This document shows, in pieces, positions 1-5,505 of a stretch of DNA of 5,829 nt (positions are counted from its first letter, which is position 1; each line of letters starts with the position of its first letter). The position numbers were made by a program, and so were the translations under genes. The stretch is taken from assembly GCA_030613145.1 (NCBI GenBank), contig JAUWMM010000141.1:1-5829 (forward strand), written 5' to 3'. The notes beneath the pieces are model-generated. The model saw nothing but the letters and a program-made list of their open reading frames with translations, ran no database searches and was not told the DNA's origin. The DNA is from Desulfobacterales bacterium (GTDB lineage Bacteria > Desulfobacterota > Desulfobacteria > Desulfobacterales > C00003060).

Positions 1-193
1 GTTTACCGTATTCAGCACGCTTTTTACCCTGCTGTTCTTCCTCAACGATTTCCTGTCCGATCAGCCAGTAGGCAATCACCATCTGGCTGTTCACGCTGCG
101 CACCACGTTGGCCCGCGCGCGTTCCAGGATCGCGACTACGCGGACGAGGAGTGGGGTGTTAGGAGTTGCCGGTTGCTGCTTATTCGTTGGCAT
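1..193 (-). CDS. DUF1016/YhcG-family PDDEXK nuclease, N-terminal part (runs off window)
   Basis: The first 64 codons of a protein whose remainder lies beyond the left edge of the window. After a Pro/Thr/Gln-rich leader (residues 1-15), residues 22-64 match my recollection of the DUF1016 N-terminal domain: a helix with 'ILERARANVVRSVN' (22-35), then 'AYWLIGQEIVEEEQQGKKRA' (41-60) and 'EYGK'. Members of this family (COG4804) join this helical N-terminal domain to a C-terminal PDDEXK nuclease-like domain and are often encoded inside type I restriction-modification loci. The nuclease part cannot be seen here. The ATG at 193-191 is preceded by a strong GAGGAGG site (206-200) with a 6-nt spacer, so the start is secure. 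The start overlaps the end of the upstream hsdS remnant by 14 bp, which suggests translational coupling in the original operon. The role is probably in defence, acting on DNA in the cytoplasm, but this is inferred from family and neighbourhood. Confidence 0.85.
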   Translation of the reverse strand, partial: MPTNKQQPATPNTPLLVRVVAILERARANVVRSVNSQMVIAYWLIGQEIVEEEQQGKKRAEYGK

Positions 194-389
194 ACTGAGC
201 CTCCTCAATATTAAATGCTTCTTCCTTCTCCTCGGTCTCGACAAAATCCTCCAGCGCTTCGTCTTCGGGGACAGTTTCCACGGGGATGTCTTGAATATCC
301 ACCTTTCCGGTCACCACTTCGGCAATGAGACGTGTGCGGTACTCCCGTATCAGCTCAATTTCACGTTCGGCGCGGGAGGGCGTATATTT
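180..389 (-). pseudogene. hsdS: Type I restriction specificity subunit HsdS, C-terminal remnant
   Basis: The open frame of 69 codons starts immediately after an in-frame TGA (392-390) and ends at TAA (182-180). It begins without any plausible start codon. Its first part contains 'AEREIELIREYRTRLIAEVV' followed by 'TGKVDI', which is the hallmark C-terminal helix and tail of HsdS proteins. A long acidic tail rich in Glu then follows. A full HsdS has about 400 residues with two target-recognition domains separated by conserved helices. Here both recognition domains and nearly all of the protein are missing, so the piece cannot specify a DNA target. The 5' side is fused to a transposase remnant. 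The 3' end still overlaps the DUF1016 gene start, preserving the original operon arrangement. Whether hsdM and hsdR exist further left cannot be seen. The identity rests on the conserved tail and is fairly secure for such a short piece. Confidence 0.8.
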
Positions 390-640
390 TCAATCCTTTG
401 CCGGCTTCTCGCCACGAATTGCTGATTTGCTGACAGACGGAACTGAAATTTTTAGTTCGCGGGCAAGAGATGACATGGTGATTCCCAGCTCTTTTACCGC
501 CCAGGGAAAAATAGGGAGAAATATATAACGCTGGCGAAATATTGACATTTGTCCTTCCAATGCCCTGATTGCTTCCCCTGGTTGCTTTTTCACCTATTTG
601 AAATCAAATATATCATTTTCAATCTGTATCCGGCTACGGC

Positions 641-660
641 GTCCTGAGCGCAGTCGAAGG
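641..660. repeat. REP-like dispersed repeat unit (CTTCGACTGCGCTCAGGAC type)
   Basis: On the minus strand this 20-mer reads CCTTCGACTGCGCTCAGGAC. From memory, closely similar strings recur in intergenic DNA of many environmental bacteria, so I call it a dispersed repeat. Only one copy is present in the window, so its repetitive nature is not shown by the sequence itself. It lies inside the insert that splits the transposase remnant, next to two GC-rich hairpins. Confidence 0.4.
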
Positions 661-672
661 ATCAGCTCTGTC

Positions 673-753
673 CCGCCATAGCTTTTATGCGCCGGCGGAT
701 GTTGTGGGGCCTGGGGAAGAAAAACCCCCGGCTACCCGATTAGCCAGGCCCCA
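673..753. repeat. GC-rich foldback insert with two hairpins inside the transposase remnant
   Basis: The outer arms TGGGGCCTGG (705-714) and CCAGGCCCCA (744-753) are a perfect 10-bp inverted repeat. Between them, GGCTA (730-734) and TAGCC (741-745) can form a competing small stem, and GGGG (713-716) can pair with the C-run at 725-729. A second hairpin lies to the left: CCGCC (673-677) with GGCGG (694-698). The stretch begins about 12 bp from the point where transposase homology stops. This suggests a small foldback or REP-type element inserted into the pseudogene. It could also act as a weak transcription block for the ATPase message, but neither strand has a T-tract directly after the main stem, so I do not call it an intrinsic terminator. 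No target duplication was identified. Confidence 0.55.
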
Positions 754-846
754 TAACCTGCCCATCGAAACATTCTGTCGCCTGCCTCCCGATCTTATTG
801 CCTCGACGCTAACCCTCGCGTTTTTTACAGACTTCCTCAACCAACT

Positions 847-1968
847 TCAATATTCAGCCAGCCAACAGGCAAAGACCGGGTCCACAACGCGCCAAACATT
901 GTTATGTTTCTCAATTAAGTCCAGTTCCTCCAGCTTTCTTTGGGCATATTGAATGCCGCCTACAGAAAGCTTATGGCGTGCCATATATTCGGTTGACAGT
1001 ATTTTTGAATCCGGATCTGTTGCCAGGGCACGCAATAATGTAATCTGCGAACCAGTTAATCCCTGGACTGTCGCTTCATATCCATATCTCTCGGATGCTA
1101 GGAGTTTCTCAAAGCCGATCTCAATAGCATCTTCATTTACAACCTTTCCGGAAACCTCGTATACATTATATGCCAATGCCTGGGCGTAATAAGGGTATTG
1201 CAAAATCTTGTTTGAAATGGCCTCAGCAGTACTTTTGGAACATTTCTTCCCGCCCTTTTTAAATTGGCCGACCAAAAAAGAGGTGAGTTCGTCATTGGGT
1301 AACGGGCTAAGCGGATACATAATTGCGCTTTGATAAAAAGGCCTGTTCCTCTGGTTAAAAATATCCAGGAGTATTCTCCGGCGGCTGCCGACAAAAAAGT
1401 ATGATGCCTGATGTTCCTGGATATGTTTTCTGAGCACACCCTCCACCGGAGACTTCTTCAACTCTGTGATTTCCTGGAATTCATCGAACACGATATGTGC
1501 TCCTGCAGACTCACTGTGGATAAACACGCCAAGTTCTTCCAGCACCTTGTCAAGAAGATCTATCCCGGAGAGTTCCGTTGACACGGGCTCCACGGTTAAG
1601 GCAAAGCCGTTGTGGGGAGCCGGTTTAAACACGGGCCGAAATGTTTTAAACGTTTTGAGGTATCTTGTCCCTTTTTTTAAAAGAGATTCATGCCGGTGCA
1701 AAGCGGAATACACGTTTTTTGCAATTCGGCCGGCAATATCATTTACCGACGTGACCATGAAAAAATCCGTATAAAAGGTAAAAAAGCCATCTTTTTCAAG
1801 ACCCGCCTGCACTTGCTTGACCAATGAAGTCTTTCCGTATCTACGCGGGGAGAACAAAACCACATTCGTTCTATTACTTGCATGGGAAGAAAGTTCACGA
1901 AGCTCCTGGGTGCGATTACAGAAAGGAGAACGTGGAGGAATAAAGCGTAATGTAAATGGGTTTGGCAT
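847..1968 (-). CDS. AAA+/STAND-type ATPase with C-terminal winged helix (archaeal-ATPase-like, ATPase_2 family)
   Basis: A 373-residue soluble protein. The N-terminus 'PRSPFCNRTQEL' (12-23) is the entry motif typical of this family, where a conserved Phe and Arg precede the nucleotide site. The Walker A loop is 'SPRRYGKTSL' (40-49, Lys46, Thr47). Walker B is 'IVFDEFQEI' (159-167, Asp162, Glu163), and 'FVGSRRR' (182-188) is the sensor-1 strand with following arginines. Residues about 305-370 form a winged-helix domain ('LTGSQITLLRAL', 'YAQRKLEELDLI', 'VWRVVDPVFACWL'). Family members hydrolyse ATP and are thought to act as molecular switches, often in mobile or accessory regions; no specific substrate is known. 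The ATG at 1968-1966 has only GGTGA-type sequences upstream (1972-1976 or 1980-1984), so initiation may be weak. The stop falls inside DNA also readable as transposase remnant, so the last few residues may be borrowed. The gene faces away from the cyclase and its function cannot be specified further. Confidence 0.85.
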   Translation of the reverse strand: MPNPFTLRFIPPRSPFCNRTQELRELSSHASNRTNVVLFSPRRYGKTSLVKQVQAGLEKDGFFTFYTDFFMVTSVNDIAGRIAKNVYSALHRHESLLKKGTRYLKTFKTFRPVFKPAPHNGFALTVEPVSTELSGIDLLDKVLEELGVFIHSESAGAHIVFDEFQEITELKKSPVEGVLRKHIQEHQASYFFVGSRRRILLDIFNQRNRPFYQSAIMYPLSPLPNDELTSFLVGQFKKGGKKCSKSTAEAISNKILQYPYYAQALAYNVYEVSGKVVNEDAIEIGFEKLLASERYGYEATVQGLTGSQITLLRALATDPDSKILSTEYMARHKLSVGGIQYAQRKLEELDLIEKHNNVWRVVDPVFACWLAEY

Positions 1969-1990
1969 ATTTCACCATTTCACCAGATTG

Positions 1991-2011
1991 AATTATTTAT
2001 TATCAATAATT
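1991..2011. promoter_or_regulatory. AT-rich inverted repeat, possible operator of the ATPase gene
   Basis: AATTATT (1991-1997) and AATAATT (2005-2011) are perfect 7-bp inverted arms around a 7-nt centre. The site covers the proposed -10 of the minus-strand promoter and ends 23 bp before the ATPase start. Its symmetry would suit a dimeric repressor. AT-rich palindromes arise easily by chance, so this is a candidate only. Confidence 0.35.
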
Positions 2012-2031
2012 GGCTTTGATGAAAACGTCAA
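2003..2031 (-). promoter_or_regulatory. Candidate sigma70-type promoter for the ATPase gene
   Basis: On the minus strand a -35-like TTGACG (2031-2026) is followed after 17 nt by TATTGA (2008-2003) as a possible -10, about 35 bp upstream of the ATPase ATG. The -35 matches the consensus at five of six positions but the -10 only at three, so support is moderate. The proposed -10 lies inside an AT-rich inverted repeat. Confidence 0.4.
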
Positions 2032-2149
2032 GCTTTTCCTTTCCCAAAAAATGAGAATAGATTACCATACCTGGATCTAAACCCAAAAAACACAACCCCC
2101 AACCTAGTCTTGAGAGGCAGGTATTGGCGGAGGGCTCGCGTTATGTTCG

Positions 2150-2178
2150 ACCCTAACGGCATATGGCCATAGTGTCAA
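2150..2178 (-). promoter_or_regulatory. Candidate upstream minus-strand promoter with embedded palindrome
   Basis: On the minus strand TTGACA (2178-2173), a perfect -35 consensus, is followed after 17 nt by TAGGGT (2155-2150), a poor -10. The spacer holds a perfect 10-bp palindrome TATGGCCATA (2162-2171) that could be an operator. A transcript from here would have a leader of about 180 nt before the ATPase gene. The weak -10 keeps confidence low. Confidence 0.3.
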
Positions 2179-2196
2179 TAAAAATAGAGCTTTAGC

Positions 2197-2225
2197 TTGA
2201 CTTTCCTGCTTACATTTCTTATGGT
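2197..2225 (+). promoter_or_regulatory. Candidate sigma70-type promoter for the CHASE2 cyclase gene
   Basis: TTGACT (2197-2202, five of six consensus positions) and TATGGT (2220-2225, four of six) are separated by the ideal 17 nt. Transcription would be expected to begin around 2231-2233, which coincides with the cyclase ATG at 2232. No Shine-Dalgarno sequence lies ahead of that ATG, which fits a leaderless message. The promoter is predicted from pattern only. Confidence 0.45.
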
Positions 2226-2231
2226 CCCAGC

Positions 2232-4628
2232 ATGTCCTATAAGAAAATCCTGAAAAGGCTCTTCAGGATCAATGCCCCTACAATCACTATTGGCATCATT
2301 GTGCTTGGGATGGTGGCCTATCTGTGGGGTGTGCCCTTCTTGGACATCATGGAATTGAAAACGGTTGACCTGAGATTTCTTTCCCGGGGTCCTGTGAGCC
2401 CAGGGCCGGAAGTGGTCCTGGCAGTAATTGACGAAAAAAGCTTACAGGAACAGGGAAAGTGGATCTGGCCCAGGTCTAAATTTGCCCAACTGGTCAGCAT
2501 ACTGTCGCAAGGCGGCGCAAAGGTCATTGCCTTTGATGTAGGTTTTTTAGAGCCTGACAAGAACAGCACTGTTCAGGCGGTCAGTGCTTTTGAAGATGTG
2601 GTAAAAAGCCTTGGCATAAAAGATGACAAGCTCAATGCTTACCTGAAACAAGCCAAGCAGCGGGCCGATAATGACCTGATGTTTGCCGAAGCCATCAGAG
2701 CCTCAAAGGCCAAGGTGGTGCTGGGGTATTTCTTTCAGATGACCGCAGAAGGTCTCGAGCACCTGGACGAAAACACCATCAAAGGCTATATTAAGGATGC
2801 GCGAACCTCACGCTACTCTATGATTCGGTACACATCAGATCAAGCCCAAAAGGTCCGGCTTCAAGAGGCATTCGTCCCCCAGTCCAACATAGGGATCATT
2901 GCACGGTCTACCCGGTATTCAGGCTATTTTAACATGTTCCCTGATCGTGACGGTGCTGTCCGATGGGCCCCTTTGGTTCTACAATGCCAGAAACGCCTTT
3001 ATGCACCTCTTTCTGTACAAGCCATTCGGGCTTATACGGGTCGGTCCCCCACACCTATTATAGATGACTACGGAGTTCAAAAGATACAGACCGGCAAGCT
3101 AACAGCGCCCACAAACGAGCTCGGCAGCTTGATGGTCAACTTTCGCGGCAGCGGTAAGACCTTTCCGCACATATCAATCACTGACATCCTCAACCACAGG
3201 CTGCCACCGGAAACTTTTGAGGATAAGATTGTTCTGGTCGGTGCCACCGCCATAGGCATATACGACATGCGCGTTACACCTTTTTCCAACGCATTCCCGG
3301 GACTTGAAATTCATGCCAACATCATTGACAATATCCTGCATCAGAATTTTCTCCAGCGCCCTAACTGGGCAGCTTTTTTTGACCTTGCGGCCATGGTTCT
3401 GCTCGGCCTTGTCGTCGGCTTAGCTGTTCCGCGACTTCGGGCCTTGCCCGGGGCGGCCGTGACCGTCGTAATAATTGTGACTTACATCTCCCTATGCCGG
3501 TACCTGTTCACTCACCTAGGTGCATGGCTGAACATTGTATATCCCGTAGGCGTTGTTCTTGTCCTAACCTATGTTTGCCTGACGGTCTATAAATACCTCA
3601 CCGAAGAGCGAGACAAAAGATTTCTTAAAGCTACGTTTTCAAGCTACCTTGCACCCGAGCTAATCGACGACATGTACAACAGCAAGACAATGCCTGAACT
3701 TGGAGGCGAAGCCAGAACCATTACCGCTTTTTTTACCGACATCGAAAGCTTTTCCACGTTTTCGGAAAAACTCACGGCCCACCAGTTAGTAGAGCTTCTC
3801 AACGAATATCTCTCCGCTATGACAGGTATTCTCATCAACGAAAAAGGCACCTTGGACAAATATGAAGGTGATGCAATCCTTGCTTTTTTCGGAGCGCCCA
3901 TGGACCTTCATGATCACGCACTCAGGGCCTGCCGGGTTGCTCTGGCCATGCAGAATAAGCTTGGCGAACTACGAGAGAAGTGGCGCAATGAAAAACAAGC
4001 TCCTGGTGAGCCGGACCGCAATACCAAGAACATGCCTCCTGATGAATGGATTCCTGGAGACAAATGGCCGAAGATTGTTCACGAGATGAAAATGCGTATC
4101 GGCATCAACAGCGGAGAGATTGTCGTAGGCAACATGGGAAGCTCCATACGCATGAACTACACAATGATGGGAGACCCTGTAAACCTTGCAGCCCGCCTGG
4201 AAGCAGCCGGCAAGCAGTACGGCGTTTACACATCGGTAAGCGAGTACACACTGGACTTAGAATTGAACGATAACGGCGAAAAGAAAAAAATCAGCGACAT
4301 GGTTGAGGCCCGCATGATCGACAACATTACCGTTGTAGGCAAGTCTGAGCCCGTCAGGGTCTACGAACTCTGCGCCATAAAAGGAGGTCTCACCGATCAG
4401 GAAAAACAGCTTTTTAAGATCTTTGACCATGGCATACAGCATTACCTTAAAATGGAATGGGACGAAGCTATTGCTAAATTTAATGAATCCCGCAATCTCG
4501 AGCGGGTATCCCTCGGCAATATTACACCATCTGAAGTTTATGCTCGGCGCTGTCAAACGTTTAAAGAAAATCCGCCCGTAGCTCCCGGTGAACAATGGGA
4601 GGGCGTGTTCCGTCTGACGAAGAAATGA
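2232..4628 (+). CDS. Membrane class III adenylate cyclase with CHASE2 sensor domain
   Basis: A 798-residue inner-membrane protein predicted to convert ATP to cAMP. Residues about 17-37 form a first membrane helix. A CHASE2 extracytoplasmic sensor covers about 42-370, with 'VVLAVIDEKSL' (61-71), 'GGAKVIAFDVGFLEP' (94-108), 'FPDRDGAVRWAPL' (236-248) and 'DKIVLVGATA' (331-340). Three more helices follow (about 379-399, 408-426 and 435-453). The catalytic domain (about 490-712) has metal-binding Asp503 in 'FFTDIESFS' and Asp547 in 'LDKYEGDAI', adenine-selecting Lys543, and Asn651 and Arg655 in 'YTMMGDPVNLAARLE'. Thr644 replaces the usual Asp, which marks class IIIb. All catalytic residues are present, so it should be active as a homodimer. 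Residues about 578-617 form a Pro/Trp-rich insert before 'RIGINSGEIVVGNMG'. The tail (715-798) is TPR-like and ends 'EQWEGVFRLTKK', common in this subfamily. The sensed ligand is unknown. The start lacks a ribosome site, but a later Met would cut into the first membrane helix. Confidence 0.95.
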   Translation: MSYKKILKRLFRINAPTITIGIIVLGMVAYLWGVPFLDIMELKTVDLRFLSRGPVSPGPEVVLAVIDEKSLQEQGKWIWPRSKFAQLVSILSQGGAKVIAFDVGFLEPDKNSTVQAVSAFEDVVKSLGIKDDKLNAYLKQAKQRADNDLMFAEAIRASKAKVVLGYFFQMTAEGLEHLDENTIKGYIKDARTSRYSMIRYTSDQAQKVRLQEAFVPQSNIGIIARSTRYSGYFNMFPDRDGAVRWAPLVLQCQKRLYAPLSVQAIRAYTGRSPTPIIDDYGVQKIQTGKLTAPTNELGSLMVNFRGSGKTFPHISITDILNHRLPPETFEDKIVLVGATAIGIYDMRVTPFSNAFPGLEIHANIIDNILHQNFLQRPNWAAFFDLAAMVLLGLVVGLAVPRLRALPGAAVTVVIIVTYISLCRYLFTHLGAWLNIVYPVGVVLVLTYVCLTVYKYLTEERDKRFLKATFSSYLAPELIDDMYNSKTMPELGGEARTITAFFTDIESFSTFSEKLTAHQLVELLNEYLSAMTGILINEKGTLDKYEGDAILAFFGAPMDLHDHALRACRVALAMQNKLGELREKWRNEKQAPGEPDRNTKNMPPDEWIPGDKWPKIVHEMKMRIGINSGEIVVGNMGSSIRMNYTMMGDPVNLAARLEAAGKQYGVYTSVSEYTLDLELNDNGEKKKISDMVEARMIDNITVVGKSEPVRVYELCAIKGGLTDQEKQLFKIFDHGIQHYLKMEWDEAIAKFNESRNLERVSLGNITPSEVYARRCQTFKENPPVAPGEQWEGVFRLTKK

Positions 4629-4634
4629 GGTAGG

Positions 4635-4770
4635 CGTTCACAGGTTCAAAGTTCAGCGTTTTCAGCCGTCGTAGCCTGCCGACTTAGCCAAAGTAGCCAT
4701 AGGCTACGCCCGCTGAAACGGCGACTATGGCGAAGTCGGCTCAGGGTTACAACCTCTGAACCCGTGAACG
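4635..4770. repeat. Nested foldback element between cyclase and PK_C-like gene
   Basis: Almost the whole gap after the cyclase stop can fold on itself. The outer arms CGTTCACAGGTTCAAAG (4635-4651) and CTCTGAACCCGTGAACG (4754-4770) pair at 15 of 17 positions. The middle arms GCCGACTTAGCCA (4678-4690) and TGGCGAAGTCGGC (4728-4740) pair at 12 of 13. The innermost hairpin is GTAGCC (4693-4698), loop ATA, GGCTAC (4702-4707). The same right-hand strand (4702-4720) could instead pair with 4657-4676, giving a competing fold. There is no T-tract as in an intrinsic terminator. The organisation is that of a small palindromic mobile repeat (REP/MITE-like) or a structured mRNA segment. It ends 29 bp ahead of the next start codon, so it lies in that gene's leader if transcription reads through. 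Confidence 0.75.
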
Positions 4771-4799
4771 GTTACGAAATAAGACACGGAAGGAATATT

Positions 4800-5366
4800 A
4801 TGAAACGTCTGGTTGAATATTTTGAAAAGTCCGGCCATCAAAACACCCAAGCCTGTATTGATATAGTTTACAAACTGGTCCACGATGAAGGGTATAAGGA
4901 CGTTGTAGTGGCATCCACCTCAGGTAAGACCGGTGCAATGGCAGCACAAACCTTGCAGGGTATGGATGTAAACCTGGTAATTGTCGCGCACTCGGTAGGC
5001 TTCTTGGGGCCAAATCAGGATCAGTTTTCAGAGGATGCTTATCAGGAAATAATCCGGCTGGGAGCCCAAATATACAAAGGGACGATCTTGACCCACTCCA
5101 TCGAAACTGCTCTGGCAAAGGAGTTCTCAGGATCTTATCCCACAATCCTTGTTGCAAATACCTTGAGGCGTTTGGGCCAAGGGATCAAGGTTTGCTGCGA
5201 GATCGTTATGGAGGCAGCAGACGCAGGTCTCATTGCAGAAGGCAAAGAGGTGGTGGCCGTGGCAGGCACGGCCAAGGGAGCAGATACGGTAGCCATTATA
5301 AAATCAGCAGCCTCTAAACGTTTTCTGGACCTTTACGTGGCCCAGATAGTTGCCAAGCCGGGATAA
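4800..5366 (+). CDS. Stand-alone pyruvate kinase C-terminal-domain-like protein
   Basis: A 188-residue soluble protein resembling the pyruvate kinase alpha/beta (C-terminal, PK_C) fold without any catalytic TIM barrel. It starts with 'VEYFEKSGHQNTQACIDI' (5-22), the usual opening of this family. Other visible motifs are 'VVVASTSGKTGAMAA' (35-49), 'NLVIVAHSVGF' (58-68), 'GTILTHSIETAL' (94-105), 'LGQGIKVCCEIVMEAADAGL' (125-144) and 'AVAGTAKGADT' (153-163). The length of about 190 residues is normal for archaeal and deltaproteobacterial members, which have known structures but no settled reaction that I can recall. It therefore cannot itself be called a pyruvate kinase. The ATG at 4800 is chosen because GGAAGGA (4788-4794) lies 5 nt upstream. 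An in-frame ATG at 4764 falls in the foldback arm without a ribosome site. The next gene in the same direction is pgi, 139 bp away, which suggests a link to sugar-phosphate metabolism, perhaps as a ligand sensor; that link is inference. Confidence 0.8.
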   Translation: MKRLVEYFEKSGHQNTQACIDIVYKLVHDEGYKDVVVASTSGKTGAMAAQTLQGMDVNLVIVAHSVGFLGPNQDQFSEDAYQEIIRLGAQIYKGTILTHSIETALAKEFSGSYPTILVANTLRRLGQGIKVCCEIVMEAADAGLIAEGKEVVAVAGTAKGADTVAIIKSAASKRFLDLYVAQIVAKPG

Positions 5367-5505
5367 ATTCTGCTATGCCCGTTGAGTCTGTTTTGCCCTG
5401 TTGGTCGTGCATAGGGCGCAGGTTTTCCATCTCGCGCATTGTCTTAAGCACTTTGCGTTTTTCTAGGGATGTACCAACTATACCGACATAAAATAAGGAG
5501 TTCCA
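5367..5505. other. Short intergenic gap before pgi, no clear element
   Basis: This 139-bp gap holds no convincing gene, terminator or promoter. A small stem GCCCT (5395-5399) with AGGGC (5413-5417) has a 13-nt loop and no T-run. The only supported element is the pgi ribosome site AAGGAG at 5495-5500. Confidence 0.6.

Larger units (their letters stand above)
390..853 (-). pseudogene. RAYT-like (Y1/IS200-type) transposase, C-terminal remnant, frameshifted and interrupted
   Basis: Two separated pieces resemble the C-terminal DnaA-like/helix-turn-helix region of REP-associated tyrosine transposases. Piece one (853 to about 766) reads 'ILKLVEEVCKKR', then after an apparent one-base insertion near 818-813 continues in another frame as 'VSVEAIRSGGRRQNVS'. 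Piece two (about 536-390) reads 'FPWAVKELGITMSSLARELK', then 'ISVPSVSKSAIRGEKPAKD', a typical helix-turn-helix ending, and stops at TGA 392-390. In an intact protein these pieces would be almost adjacent; here roughly 230 bp with hairpins lies between them. The catalytic N-terminal Y1 domain (HUH motif and tyrosine) is absent. The remnant sits between the ATPase gene and the HsdS tail, so it is likely the agent or the scar of the rearrangement that cut hsdS. A possible start for a 67-codon reading frame exists at GTG 593-591, but its ribosome site is poor and I do not regard it as a functional gene. Family assignment is from recognition and needs a profile search. Confidence 0.55.
1969..2231. 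other. Divergent intergenic region between ATPase and cyclase genes
   Basis: This 263-bp stretch has no convincing coding sequence on either strand. It contains candidate promoters on both strands, an AT-rich inverted repeat near the ATPase gene and a 10-bp palindrome, each listed separately. The part at about 2085-2160 also has a weak foldback: on the minus strand CCAATACCT can pair with AGGTTGG (2096-2126 region) ahead of a G/T-rich run. I could not assign it to any known RNA family. Confidence 0.6.

Noticed and set aside
541..590. Possible duplication of the transposase stretch at 766-806 ('EAIR' appears in both)
   Set aside because: The nucleotide similarity is patchy and needs several gaps, so it is not distinguishable from chance by eye.
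390..593. A 67-codon minus-strand reading frame with a helix-turn-helix, possibly a small regulator
   Set aside because: Its second half matches the end of a RAYT transposase, its GTG start has a poor ribosome site, and matching transposase sequence continues upstream of the insert. It is better explained as pseudogene debris.
705..753. Intrinsic terminator for the ATPase transcript
   Set aside because: The stem is strong but the loop is long (29 nt) and no T-tract follows it on the minus strand.
704..952. An 82-codon plus-strand reading frame at the end of the ATPase gene
   Set aside because: It runs through the foldback and opposite the ATPase C-terminus, without a ribosome site or protein-like composition.
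2131..2160. Integron attC-like or structured RNA site (GTTAT and CCCTAAC strings)
   Set aside because: The matches are short, the stem symmetry is poor, and no integrase, gene cassette or recognised RNA family is present.
4764..4799. Upstream in-frame ATG that would add 12 residues to the PK_C-like protein
   Set aside because: It lies inside the right arm of the foldback element and has no ribosome site. The ATG at 4800 has GGAAGGA at good spacing and matches the usual N-terminus of the family.
5395..5417. Terminator hairpin between the PK_C-like gene and pgi
   Set aside because: The stem has only 5 bp with a 13-nt loop and no T-run, so it is not a credible terminator.
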